Positions 24,976 to 33,430 of a DNA stretch of 64,000 nt are shown here, in pieces (the first letter of the stretch is position 1; every line of letters begins with the position of its first letter). This stretch comes from an uncultured Marvinbryantia sp. GTDB taxonomy: Bacteria; Bacillota; Clostridia; Lachnospirales; Lachnospiraceae. The translations under genes were made by a program, and so were the position numbers. The DNA lies in the NCBI GenBank assembly GCA_934408725.1, contig CAKRVB010000001.1, positions 1 to 64,000 of the forward strand, read 5' to 3'. The notes beneath the pieces were generated by a model. That model saw nothing but the letters and a program-made list of their open reading frames with translations. It searched no databases and was not told the DNA's origin.

Positions 24976-25872
24976 ATGATGTATACTTCAAATACGATAA
25001 TTTTTCATGGCAGATTTTGTAAGAAAGCTGCCACTCTATACAAAGATCCAAACATAACTACAAAGGCTTTTATCCTTTACTTTCATGGAGGTGGGCTGCT
25101 GTATGGCTCCCGATGTGACCTTCCAGAAGTTCATCTTGCTCAGTTCACATCTGCCGGTTTTCCGGTAATTGCCTTTGATTATCCGCTGGCACCTGCCTGT
25201 GATCTGAGCGAAATTCTTCCGGACGTGACAGACTCCATAAATGCTTTTTTAACGGAGCCTGCGCTGTTCATTGATTCAGGAGCACAGCTGCCCTATTTCC
25301 TATTTGGGCGCTCCAGTGGTGCTTATCTTGCTCTTATGGCTGCTTCCAGTCTTGGAAAATGGGATGTTCCATTTGCAGATGACCGGCCGGTTCTAAAAAG
25401 AGCACCTCTTGGTATTTTGTCCTACTATGGATATGGTTTTCTGGAAGATCTCTGGTACGAAACACCAAGCAATTATTATCAGACACTGCCAGCTGTACCA
25501 GAAACGATTCTTAACGATCTGCCCCAGTCTGTTCATACGGAAGGCCCTCTTGCCACTCATTATTCAGCCTATGTCTATGCCAGACAGTCCGGTAAATGGA
25601 AATCCCTATTTTACCATGGAAGGGAAAAATATTTTCTCCTATATGATTCTTTGCGCCTGTGCAAGGAACTGCCTTGTCCGGTTTTCTGCACCCACAGTAC
25701 AGGCGATACCGATGTTCCCTTTGCAGAATTCCAGAAACTGGCAGAAAAATACAGCGCCCGGCGTTTTATTGCTTCCGGCAGTCAACACGACTTTGACCGT
25801 GATACCGAAAGTGCTCAGGCTCAGTTGTTACTGAAAGAAACCATTGCATTTTTAAATACACTAATAAGCTGA
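24976..25872 (+). CDS. Alpha/beta hydrolase (HSL/esterase-like)
   Basis: The 298-residue protein has the oxyanion motif YFHGGGLLYGS (about 36), the nucleophile elbow GRSSGAYLALMAA (serine near 118), the acid in STGDTDVPFAEFQ (about 240) and the catalytic His in GSQHDFDRDT (about 270). This fits a carboxylesterase or acyl hydrolase of the HSL group. The substrate is unknown. There is no signal peptide, so it is cytoplasmic. It forms a two-gene unit with the TauE transporter 38 bases downstream; the same pair exists as a decayed copy at 11968-12614 beside the allFG operon, hinting at a link with that pathway. Confidence 0.8.
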   Translation: MMYTSNTIIFHGRFCKKAATLYKDPNITTKAFILYFHGGGLLYGSRCDLPEVHLAQFTSAGFPVIAFDYPLAPACDLSEILPDVTDSINAFLTEPALFIDSGAQLPYFLFGRSSGAYLALMAASSLGKWDVPFADDRPVLKRAPLGILSYYGYGFLEDLWYETPSNYYQTLPAVPETILNDLPQSVHTEGPLATHYSAYVYARQSGKWKSLFYHGREKYFLLYDSLRLCKELPCPVFCTHSTGDTDVPFAEFQKLAEKYSARRFIASGSQHDFDRDTESAQAQLLLKETIAFLNTLIS

Positions 25873-25910
25873 TGCTATGATAACAGCATGCAAACTAGAA
25901 AGGATTTCTC

Positions 25911-26654
25911 ATGATTCCATTTTTGATTATCTGCCCGCTGACTTTCCTTGCCGGTCTGGTAGATTCCATTGCCGGAGGTGGAGGACTCATTTCTCTGCCG
26001 GCATTTCTGCTTGCCGGCTTACCGCCCCATAATGCGCTGGCTACAAACAAGCTGGCATCTTCCATCGGTTCTACCGCCTCAACAGTTCGTTACTGTACGC
26101 ATGGCTATTTTGACAAACTGATTGTTCTGCCGAGCATTTTCTGCGCATTACTGGGTTCCACCTGCGGTGCACACCTGGCACTGCTGACCAGTGACACCAT
26201 CCTGAAAAAGGTGATGCTGATCGTTCTCCCAATTGTGGCACTCTGTGTACTAACAAATAAAAAAGAAACCGTTCAGGATTCTTCTTTTCCCACCTGGAAA
26301 CGTATTATGATTGTCTGCACCTGTGCATTTCCAATTGGTATGTATGATGGCTTTTACGGTCCAGGCACCGGTACGTTTCTCTTACTGGCACTGACCCGTC
26401 TGGCACATATGGACGTACGTACCGCCTCTGGAAATGTAAAACTGATCAATCTGTCTTCCAACGCAGCTGCATTGTTTACCTTTTTATTCAATGGACAGGT
26501 TCTGTTCGCTCCCGGTCTGGCAGGTGCAGCCTTCTGTCTCGCAGGACATTATGTCGGCAGTGGCCTGGTAATGAAAAACGGGACGAAAATTGTTCGCCCC
26601 ATTATCATTGTCGTATTAATTTTACTATTTATAAAAGTGGTCTCCGGGCATTAG
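25911..26654 (+). CDS. TauE/SafE-family anion exporter
   Basis: This 247-residue membrane protein has about eight helices in two repeated halves. The family motifs are FLAGLVDSIAGGGGLISLPA (about 13) with ATNKLASSIGSTAST, and in the second half IGMYDGFYGPGTGTFLLLAL with ASGNVKLINLSSN. Family members move sulfite, sulfonates or organic acids. Its partner hydrolase suggests the product of hydrolysis may be exported. AAAGGA precedes the ATG. The last 26 bases overlap the end of the convergent trpF gene. Confidence 0.85.
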   Translation: MIPFLIICPLTFLAGLVDSIAGGGGLISLPAFLLAGLPPHNALATNKLASSIGSTASTVRYCTHGYFDKLIVLPSIFCALLGSTCGAHLALLTSDTILKKVMLIVLPIVALCVLTNKKETVQDSSFPTWKRIMIVCTCAFPIGMYDGFYGPGTGTFLLLALTRLAHMDVRTASGNVKLINLSSNAAALFTFLFNGQVLFAPGLAGAAFCLAGHYVGSGLVMKNGTKIVRPIIIVVLILLFIKVVSGH

Positions 26655-27300
26655 GATGCTGTGCCAGCTTTGTCTGGCAGCCAAATGGTACATCAGCTTC
26701 CCGGACAGCGCTTGCAAACTTCCGAATCTTCTGTGGATCTTTTCCGCTACGTTCTCCGCCATACTCTACTCCTGATGAAACATCTACACCATCTGGCTGA
26801 AGATACCGGATCGCTTCTGCCACATTCTCCGGCTTCAATCCCCCAGCCAGGAAAAATAGTTTTTCATCCCTGGGCACATCTTTTACCAGACTCCAGTCGA
26901 AAACCTGACCGCTTCCCGGTTCCATTGCATCAAAAACATAGCCTGCTATCACCGGATCTTCCGAATAACGTGAGAAATCTTTCATATCCCGGATATTAAA
27001 TGCTTTCAAAACCGGCAGATGGCAATTTTCTGAAAATCCAGAAGGAATCTGTCCATGAATCTGGATATAATCAAAGCCAGTCTCTTCAATCTGCCGTACC
27101 TGTTCCAGTGAAGGGGAAACCACAACCGCAGTCTTCTGAATCCGAGGATCCAGACATTCCATGATAGCCACTGCCTGCTCCAGCGTAATGTTCCGCTTAC
27201 TTTTTGGGAAAAAAAGCACCATGCCAATAAAATCCACCTGGTTCTGATTCACATATTCTGCTTCTTTCGGATCTGTCAGCCCACAAATCTTAATCTTCAT
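26629..27300 (-). CDS. trpF: Phosphoribosylanthranilate isomerase
   Basis: The 223-residue TIM-barrel enzyme has the TrpF signatures KIKICGLTDPKEA (active-site Cys near residue 5), DFIGMVLFFPKSKR, the phosphate-binding FLAGGLKPENVAEA and GVDVSSGVEYGGERSGKD (catalytic Asp). It isomerises phosphoribosylanthranilate in tryptophan synthesis. It stands alone, without other trp genes, behind GAGGAGG. The C-terminal tail is longer than usual; its last codons overlap the tauE gene, suggesting loss of the original stop. Confidence 0.93.
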   Translation of the reverse strand: MKIKICGLTDPKEAEYVNQNQVDFIGMVLFFPKSKRNITLEQAVAIMECLDPRIQKTAVVVSPSLEQVRQIEETGFDYIQIHGQIPSGFSENCHLPVLKAFNIRDMKDFSRYSEDPVIAGYVFDAMEPGSGQVFDWSLVKDVPRDEKLFFLAGGLKPENVAEAIRYLQPDGVDVSSGVEYGGERSGKDPQKIRKFASAVREADVPFGCQTKLAQHPNARRPLL

Positions 27301-27322
27301 ATTTTGCCTCCTCTGCCGTGGA

Positions 27323-27380
27323 GCCAGTGGGGACGGAGTTTTCTGGCTCTAAAGAGCCATTAAACTCCGTCCCCATTGGC
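27323..27380. repeat. Complete palindromic repeat (REP/RAYT-type) that may act as terminator
   Basis: Outer arms TGGGGACGGAGTTT (27328-27341) and AAACTCCGTCCCCA (27362-27375) are perfect inverted copies, flanked by GCCA/TGGC, and enclose a second hairpin TGGCTC-TAAA-GAGCCA. GGGGACGG..CCGTCCCC palindromes of this kind are scattered in many Firmicute genomes and are often tied to REP-associated transposases. The element supplies the last five codons and the stop of the LysR gene. Confidence 0.8.
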
Positions 27381-28274
27381 CTTCTTCTTCAGGAATTCTA
27401 CAAACTCTTCTGCCAGCTCATCCAATGGCTCTCTTTTTCGCTTCAGATAACCAAATGTCACCTTGCTGCCTTCCAGATTCAGTGGAATTCCCCGGTCTGT
27501 TTTTCGTTCACTTCCCGGCAGATAGTTTCCACTGATGTTGGCAAGCTTTCCATCCCGCAGCATCCTTTCCATAATGTAATCACTATTGGTGACCACCGAC
27601 ACATCCATCTGTTCGGAAAGGAGACTTCCATCTTCTCCTTCCCAGGTATCATCATTCAGGAACTCATCCTGATAATTCTGAATGAAACGAAGGCTGGATA
27701 GTGACGGTACCTCCCGGCTATCCCCATAATCCGGATGCTGTTCGCCCAGATACAACATAGCATCTACCTGATGAAGAGGTACAAATTCCATATGATTTTT
27801 TCCAAGCTCATACTGCAATCCCTGCTCCCGATGCTCCATCAGATAGATAAACCCTACATCATCTTTGTAATCCCGTACCCGTTCCATCACAGTGCGCACA
27901 CCAGATGTATAGACCTGACAATGGTAGTTCTTCTCATAGTTCTGATTATAAAACGAAACGAACTGCGTTGCAAACCAGGAACTTGGATTGGTAGATACTC
28001 TCAGCCATTTCGTCTCCCCCGATGCAGAAATATGGTTCAGATCTTCCACTTCTTTGAGAATTCTACAGGCATAGCGGTATACCTTTCTTCCCTGCGCTGT
28101 AGGAACAATGCCCTTTGGCATTCGCTCAAACAGCAGTAATCCCATGGATTCTTCCATCGCCTTCATGGCCTTACTCACACTGGACTGAGTGGTATACAAT
28201 ATCCTGGCTGCCTCGCTGAAAGAGCCTGTCTCCACGCAGGCGATAAAATATTGCAGTTGTCTGAGATCTGTCAT
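27360..28274 (-). CDS. LysR-family transcriptional regulator
   Basis: The 304-residue protein has the LysR N-terminal HTH (LRQLQYFIACVETGSFSEAA, then QSSVSKAMKAMEESMGLLLF) and a C-terminal effector domain. The last residues (ANGDGV and stop) come from the palindromic repeat at 27323-27380, so the natural C-terminus may have been altered by that insertion. The gene starts 3 bases after the stop of the tandem methyltransferase gene and is probably co-transcribed with it. Target and inducer are unknown. Confidence 0.88.
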   Translation of the reverse strand: MTDLRQLQYFIACVETGSFSEAARILYTTQSSVSKAMKAMEESMGLLLFERMPKGIVPTAQGRKVYRYACRILKEVEDLNHISASGETKWLRVSTNPSSWFATQFVSFYNQNYEKNYHCQVYTSGVRTVMERVRDYKDDVGFIYLMEHREQGLQYELGKNHMEFVPLHQVDAMLYLGEQHPDYGDSREVPSLSSLRFIQNYQDEFLNDDTWEGEDGSLLSEQMDVSVVTNSDYIMERMLRDGKLANISGNYLPGSERKTDRGIPLNLEGSKVTFGYLKRKREPLDELAEEFVEFLKKKANGDGV

Positions 28275-28277
28275 ATC

Positions 28278-29783
28278 TTACCCCTTTTTCTTTCCATACA
28301 CCAGAAACATTGGTGTCGGATTATAAAATTCGTCTTTTTCCTTATATAACCGACTACTCAGCTCTGTATCTGCCTGCACTTCTTCCATTCCAAAAAACTT
28401 CAACGCCTGTACATCCCACGTCGGTCTTCTGCATTCGCTGATCGACATCAGCTGCTTGATCATCTCGCACTCTTCCATCAGTTCATTTCCTACCATATGA
28501 TGTACATGACTTTTTGGAAGTGCAGAGGTATCTGCAAAATTATCCGCACCATAGTCTGCATCTGCATTGATCAGACATCCGCCCTTTTTCAGCACCCGAA
28601 TCCACTGTTCATAAGCACGGTCAGCATGAGGCAGTGTCCAGGTCAGATTACGGGAGATCACCACATCGAAGCTCTCATCTGCAAATTCCGGATTTTCTGC
28701 ATCCATCACCATAAAACGACAGCTTCCTTCAGAAATATCTTCGCTGATGCCCTCTTCCAGCGCCAGAAATCTGGCCCGTTCCACCATATCCGGGGTCAGA
28801 TCCACACCAGTCACCTGATGGCCTTCTTTCGCCAGCAGAATACTGAAGAATCCTGCTCCGCATCCGATATCCAGGATCTTCAACGGGCGCCCTGCCGGCA
28901 GGAATCTATGAATTTCATTCATCCAGCGTTCTGCCTGTACACTGTGCAGCTCTGCCCGTTTGTGCTTCATAAAGTCATCGCTTCGTTTGCTCCAGTAACT
29001 GGTCACTCTCTTCTTTGTCTCTATCTCCGGCTTTACTGCCTCAATCATAAACATCGGTGTCGATGCATAATTCAGCTTCTCTTCCTCACTCCATACCGTT
29101 TTCCAGATCTCCTGGTCAATAGCGATCTCAGTAAAGCCAATACTACGAAGAACTTTTGCATCCCACACCGGTCTGTGGATAGCTGACAGAGGCATCTGAA
29201 GAGCGATCTGCTCCATACGGTCGATATCTGTACAGGTATAGTGATCATCTAATGCCGCACTCTCTACATTTTTCCGATCTTCCTCATAAGCCTCCCGCTT
29301 ACTGTCATCATAGAGATACCCATACCAGTTGGCATCAAAATTCAGCAGCTTTCCCCCCGGCTTTAACACACGCATCCATTCTGCATAGGCTCTTGCCGGT
29401 TCTTCCAGATTCCAGGTCAGATTTCTGGAAATAATCACATCAAAGGTCTCATTTTCAAAGTCCAGATTCTGAGCGTCTTCTCTCCAGAAACGTACTTTAT
29501 CCGCATATTTTCCCACATTTTCTCTGGCTTTTTCCAGCATTCCCGGAGTATAATCCGCTGCATCAATCTCATATCCGGCCTCTGACAGGATCGTTGGGAA
29601 AAAGCCAGGGCCGGTTCCAATATCCAAAATCCGTAAGTTTTTCTTTTCTTTTTTCGGAAAATGATCCGTCAGCACATCCAGCCATGCCTGTTTTTGCATT
29701 CCAGCCAGTTCCTTCTGATTCACTTCCGAATATCCTTCCGTGCGGGTGGTCCAGTAGGACTCGATCTCCTGCAATAATTCCAT
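28278..29783 (-). CDS. Tandem SAM-dependent methyltransferase (two homologous domains)
   Basis: The start at 29783 (MELLQEIESYW) follows AGAGG; the longer reading to 29999 has no support. The 501-residue protein contains two related class I methyltransferase units. Unit 1 (about 8-240) opens with ESYWTTRTEGYSEVNQKEL and has the SAM loop LRILDIGTGPGFF and VIISRNLTWNLEEP. Unit 2 (about 265-500) opens with TSYWSKRSDDFMKHKRAEL and has LKILDIGCGAGFF and VVISRNLTWTLPHA. Both units keep the glycine-rich loop, so both may bind SAM. Single-unit relatives are common in anaerobic Firmicutes; the fusion indicates gene duplication. The substrate is unknown. Confidence 0.85.
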   Translation of the reverse strand: MELLQEIESYWTTRTEGYSEVNQKELAGMQKQAWLDVLTDHFPKKEKKNLRILDIGTGPGFFPTILSEAGYEIDAADYTPGMLEKARENVGKYADKVRFWREDAQNLDFENETFDVIISRNLTWNLEEPARAYAEWMRVLKPGGKLLNFDANWYGYLYDDSKREAYEEDRKNVESAALDDHYTCTDIDRMEQIALQMPLSAIHRPVWDAKVLRSIGFTEIAIDQEIWKTVWSEEEKLNYASTPMFMIEAVKPEIETKKRVTSYWSKRSDDFMKHKRAELHSVQAERWMNEIHRFLPAGRPLKILDIGCGAGFFSILLAKEGHQVTGVDLTPDMVERARFLALEEGISEDISEGSCRFMVMDAENPEFADESFDVVISRNLTWTLPHADRAYEQWIRVLKKGGCLINADADYGADNFADTSALPKSHVHHMVGNELMEECEMIKQLMSISECRRPTWDVQALKFFGMEEVQADTELSSRLYKEKDEFYNPTPMFLVYGKKKG

Positions 29784-29903
29784 AATATACCTCTTTCGTA
29801 TTTGTTTTTGTATTCGTGCCATATTCACTCCGCAGGCACTAAGTTGTGAATATTTTATCAGAAAGAAATATCTGCCGCAAGCCCCATCGGGGGATGTATT
29901 TTG

Positions 29904-29932
29904 TCCACATAGACTTCCTTTCATGTTATAAT
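29904..29932 (+). promoter_or_regulatory. Promoter of the hydantoinase-family gene
   Basis: TATAAT (29927-29932) with TCCACA (29904-29909) 17 bases upstream. The leader is short, about 20 bases, and contains the ribosome site GGGAGG. Confidence 0.55.
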
Positions 29933-29958
29933 AGCGGTAACGATAATGGGAGGTTTTT

Positions 29959-31980
29959 ATGATGCTTGGAATTGGAATTGATACTGGAGGCACCTGCACA
30001 GATGCCGTTGTTTACGATCTTGATACAAAAGAGATTCTGGGAGCCGGCAAAGCGTTGACTACCAAATCACACCTGGAGACTGGAATTGCCAATGCTCTGG
30101 ACTGTCTGCCTCCGGAGCTTATAAAAAAAGCAGAGTTTCTCGCCCTGTCTACCACGCTTGCTACCAATGCCTGTGTAGAAAACAAAGGCTCAAGGGCAAA
30201 GCTTCTGATGATTGGATTCGATCCCAAAATGATAGAACATTTAAAAGATATCTATGCTTCTTATGGTTTTCGTGATCTGACCCAGTTCATTATTCTGGAT
30301 GCCAAAGTAGAGAATCTGTTTCCAGATGCTTTTGATCCGGACTGGGGGGATCTGAAAAAGAAAGCACCGGAATATTTTTCTGACTGTGACTGCGTTGGCA
30401 TTGTACAGAAACACCCAAGAGCGAATGGTGGAAGATTTGAACTGAGAGCCAGACAGATCCTGAAAAACACTTTGAGTATTCCTGTCACAATTGCTTATGA
30501 TATCTCCAATGAAATCGATATACTGAAGACCTGCGCAGGAACGATGCTGAATGCCCGCCTGATCCCTCTGATCTCTGAATTCATGGATGCGGTACATCAT
30601 GTTATGGAAGACCGCCATCTCCACATTCCGCTCTCCATTGTTCGCAGCGATGGCACCTTAATGTCCGAAGAAATGGCCAAGACTTATCCGGTGGAAACAT
30701 TACTTTGCGGTCCTGCTGCCAGCGTTGTGGGCGGCAGTGAACTTTCCCTGGAAGCCAGTGGTATCATTGTAGACATGGGTGGCACCACAACAGATATTGC
30801 ACTGATTCACGATAAAGAGCCTGTTCTTGCTACGGATGGCATCCATATCGGACAATGGAAAACCATGGTAAATGGTCTTTATGTAGATACCTTTGGACTT
30901 GGCGGTGATACCGCTGTGCGCTATGAAAATAACCACATTTTTCTGGATACTGTCCGGGTGATTCCGATCTCAGTTCTGGCTTCTCAGTACGATCATGTAC
31001 TTCCTGCTCTCCAGAAATTGTCTGCCCTGCGCCGTTTTCATACCCGCTGGATCCATGAATTTTATGTTCTTCAAAAAGATATCTCTGGCAAAAACGGATA
31101 TACAGAAGAAGAGCAGCGCCTGTGCGCGGTCTTAAAGGAAAAACCTTTGATTACTCTGGACCTTTCTGAGAGAATGGGGATGGATCCCCACTTTCTTCCT
31201 GTTGAACGACTGGAGCAGGATGGAGTCCTGATGAAAAGTGGTCTGACACCAACCGATATGATGATTCTGAAGGGGGATTTTCAAAAATATAATCCTGCCG
31301 CTGCAAATGCCGCCCTCCACTGTCTCTTTGCCAATGTCAAAGAACCGCTGGAGCAGATTCCCGATCTGGTCTATGAACTGGTCATTCAGCGTATGTATCG
31401 AAATCTGGGCCGTATTATTCTCCAGCAGCAGTATCCAAAACAAAAAGCTTTTTTCCAGCATGATTACCTGAATCCTATGCTGGACTGCTTTTACGAACAG
31501 GCAAAAAATGCGCTAGATCATCCGGGTGACACCTGTCAGGATGCAGCACTTTCTCTGTCCACACCATTGCCGCTGATCGGCGTTGGTGCCCCTGTACATA
31601 TATTTCTTCCACGGGTTGCCGCATTGCTCCAGACAAGAGCAGTTGTCCCTGAATACGCCGGTGTAGCCAACGCACTGGGGGCAGTAACCAGCCGCAAAGT
31701 CACCAGGTGTGATCTGACTGTCAAAGCTGAATATGATGGTGGAGCCTGCAAGGGCTATTCTCTTTTTGAAAATGGAGAAAAATATCTGTTTGATGAACCA
31801 GGAGATGCCATTTCTTTTGGAAAAGAAGTCCTGCTGCGAGCAGTAAAAAAACGTGCCACCCTTCAGGGTCTGGGAGAACATCCTCATGTGGAGATTCGAA
31901 CAGAAGAGAACCGCATCGGTCATTCTAAAGAGGGGCTGTTGCTGGAGATTTTTCTTCATGCTACTGCGATAGAACCATAA
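29959..31980 (+). CDS. Hydantoinase/oxoprolinase family protein (HyuA-like, stand-alone)
   Basis: The 673-residue protein opens with the ASKHA phosphate-binding loop GIGIDTGGTCTDAVVYDL and has STTLATNACVENKG (about 67), a second loop IIVDMGGTTTDIALI (about 268), and FGLGGDTAVRYEN, as in HyuA and the N-terminal part of 5-oxoprolinases. The family hydrolyses cyclic amides such as hydantoins or 5-oxoproline with ATP. The usual HyuB partner is absent, so the reaction is unclear. It has its own promoter and terminator and is divergent from the tandem methyltransferase. Confidence 0.8.
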   Translation: MMLGIGIDTGGTCTDAVVYDLDTKEILGAGKALTTKSHLETGIANALDCLPPELIKKAEFLALSTTLATNACVENKGSRAKLLMIGFDPKMIEHLKDIYASYGFRDLTQFIILDAKVENLFPDAFDPDWGDLKKKAPEYFSDCDCVGIVQKHPRANGGRFELRARQILKNTLSIPVTIAYDISNEIDILKTCAGTMLNARLIPLISEFMDAVHHVMEDRHLHIPLSIVRSDGTLMSEEMAKTYPVETLLCGPAASVVGGSELSLEASGIIVDMGGTTTDIALIHDKEPVLATDGIHIGQWKTMVNGLYVDTFGLGGDTAVRYENNHIFLDTVRVIPISVLASQYDHVLPALQKLSALRRFHTRWIHEFYVLQKDISGKNGYTEEEQRLCAVLKEKPLITLDLSERMGMDPHFLPVERLEQDGVLMKSGLTPTDMMILKGDFQKYNPAAANAALHCLFANVKEPLEQIPDLVYELVIQRMYRNLGRIILQQQYPKQKAFFQHDYLNPMLDCFYEQAKNALDHPGDTCQDAALSLSTPLPLIGVGAPVHIFLPRVAALLQTRAVVPEYAGVANALGAVTSRKVTRCDLTVKAEYDGGACKGYSLFENGEKYLFDEPGDAISFGKEVLLRAVKKRATLQGLGEHPHVEIRTEENRIGHSKEGLLLEIFLHATAIEP

Positions 31981-31989
31981 CTCATAGCA

Positions 31990-32036
31990 AAATGCCCATG
32001 CTGAAACAAAAAAACATTCAGCATGGGCGTTTTTTT
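31990..32036. terminator. Bidirectional terminator
   Basis: GCCCATGCTGAA (31994-32005) pairs with TTCAGCATGGGC (32017-32028), with a T run on the plus strand and A-rich bases inside the loop. It sits between the convergent HyuA and aldose epimerase genes. Confidence 0.9.
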
Positions 32037-32039
32037 ATT

Positions 32040-32915
32040 TTATTCTATAATCTCGATGCTCCACTGGTTCTCATAGGTCTTTCCTGCCTCCAGACGAATC
32101 AGATCAGACTGCTGAGACAGGTCTTCTACCACTCCATATCTGGATGGCAATGAACTCCATGGTTCAATGCAGACGTATGGGGCTGTGGTGTGCGGCATAT
32201 GCCAGAATCCCAGATGCGTGTACTGTGGAAAGCTCACCCGTACAGCCCTGGTACCCTTATCGGAACGAAGTGTCACACAACGATCCATATTCTTCAGTAC
32301 AATCGCATCCTGATCAAAGAGATTGTGCTGCAGCGGAATCCGACGTTCTTCTTCCAGTGCATACACTTCATCCTGACCATTCAGGTGACAGTCTTCCGTA
32401 AATCCCACACGAGTCGGATGTGCCGGATTGTCGAATTCCAGAACATAGTCTTCAAAGCGAAGTCCTTCTTCCAGCGGTACATTGAATCCAGGATGACCAC
32501 CAATGCCAAAAAACATTGCTTTTTCATCATGATTCTCTACTTTATTTGTAATCTTCAGTGTACTGCCATCCAACTCATAAGTCAGGAAATAAGAAAATGC
32601 GAATGGATACTGCACCAATGTCTTTTCATTGCTGTCATAACGAAATGTGACACTGCCCTCTGTTGCACTATCCACTGTCAGATCACTGTCTTTGATAAAT
32701 CCATGGATCTTCATGTGATATTCTTTTCCCTCATATACATAGGTCTCATTCGTCAGTCTTGCAATATACGGGAACAGGTTCGGAGCCTGTCCATCCCATA
32801 CTTCCGGAATGCCCTGCCAGAGATACTCACATCCATCCGTTGTCTGAATAGAATGTAATTCTGCACCTGGCTGTTTGATCTCTACTTTCAGTTTTTCGTT
32901 TTTAATAGTATACAT
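32040..32915 (-). CDS. Aldose 1-epimerase family protein (LacX/GalM-like)
   Basis: The 291-residue beta-sandwich protein shows family features: AELHSIQTTDGCEYLWQG near the start, PNLFPYIARL (about 46), MKIHGFIKDSDL with the conserved H-G-F, GIGGHPGFNVPL (conserved His near 138) and the late CIEPWSSLP containing the catalytic glutamate. It would speed interconversion of alpha and beta sugar forms. GGGAGG precedes the ATG. It may be co-transcribed with the VOC-domain gene upstream (48-base gap). The sugar is not defined. Confidence 0.85.
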   Translation of the reverse strand: MYTIKNEKLKVEIKQPGAELHSIQTTDGCEYLWQGIPEVWDGQAPNLFPYIARLTNETYVYEGKEYHMKIHGFIKDSDLTVDSATEGSVTFRYDSNEKTLVQYPFAFSYFLTYELDGSTLKITNKVENHDEKAMFFGIGGHPGFNVPLEEGLRFEDYVLEFDNPAHPTRVGFTEDCHLNGQDEVYALEEERRIPLQHNLFDQDAIVLKNMDRCVTLRSDKGTRAVRVSFPQYTHLGFWHMPHTTAPYVCIEPWSSLPSRYGVVEDLSQQSDLIRLEAGKTYENQWSIEIIE

Positions 32916-32963
32916 AAAATCCTCCCGTATCTGTTCAGTACTTCACAGATTTTTCCAATATAA

Positions 32964-33359
32964 TTACAGAATCTGATCGATCTCTACTCTTTCTTTATTT
33001 GGTCCTTCGATAATAAAGAAACGGATTCCTTTCTCCCAGAACGGCAGTGCTTCAATTCCCTCACTGACTACTTTATAGCCTTTTTCCTGCGCCAGCTTAT
33101 AAGCACCATCAATATCCGTACAGTTGATCGCAAAATGATTGATTGCGCCAGCCTGTCCTGCCGGATTTGGTTCATCATAGCATTCCAGAACCAGATTCTG
33201 GAATTTCAGGAAGCAGACATGCTGAGGTCCTTCTCCAAATTCTGCCTGATGCACATTTTCAAATCCCAGTTCTTCATAGAACTTACAGGTAGCAGCCATG
33301 TCCGCTGTCGGTATACCGATATGTTGTACTCCATCACAATAATCCATTAATTTTGCCAT
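32964..33359 (-). CDS. VOC/glyoxalase-superfamily protein (lactoylglutathione lyase-like)
   Basis: The start at 33359 (MAKLMDYCDGVQ) follows AGGAGG and gives 131 residues. Two VOC half-domains are visible: VQHIGIPTADMAATCKFYEE with a metal-ligand His, and GAINHFAINCTDIDGAYKL with a second His. Glutamates near VLECYDEP and RVEIDQ complete the expected metal site. Members include glyoxalase I and related lyases and epimerases; the substrate is unknown. Confidence 0.8.
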   Translation of the reverse strand: MAKLMDYCDGVQHIGIPTADMAATCKFYEELGFENVHQAEFGEGPQHVCFLKFQNLVLECYDEPNPAGQAGAINHFAINCTDIDGAYKLAQEKGYKVVSEGIEALPFWEKGIRFFIIEGPNKERVEIDQIL

Positions 33360-33430
33360 CTTCTTATCCTCCTGCAATACATAATTTTTATTTGCAAACC
33401 CACTACATGTCTTATGTTCTGGTTTTGTAT

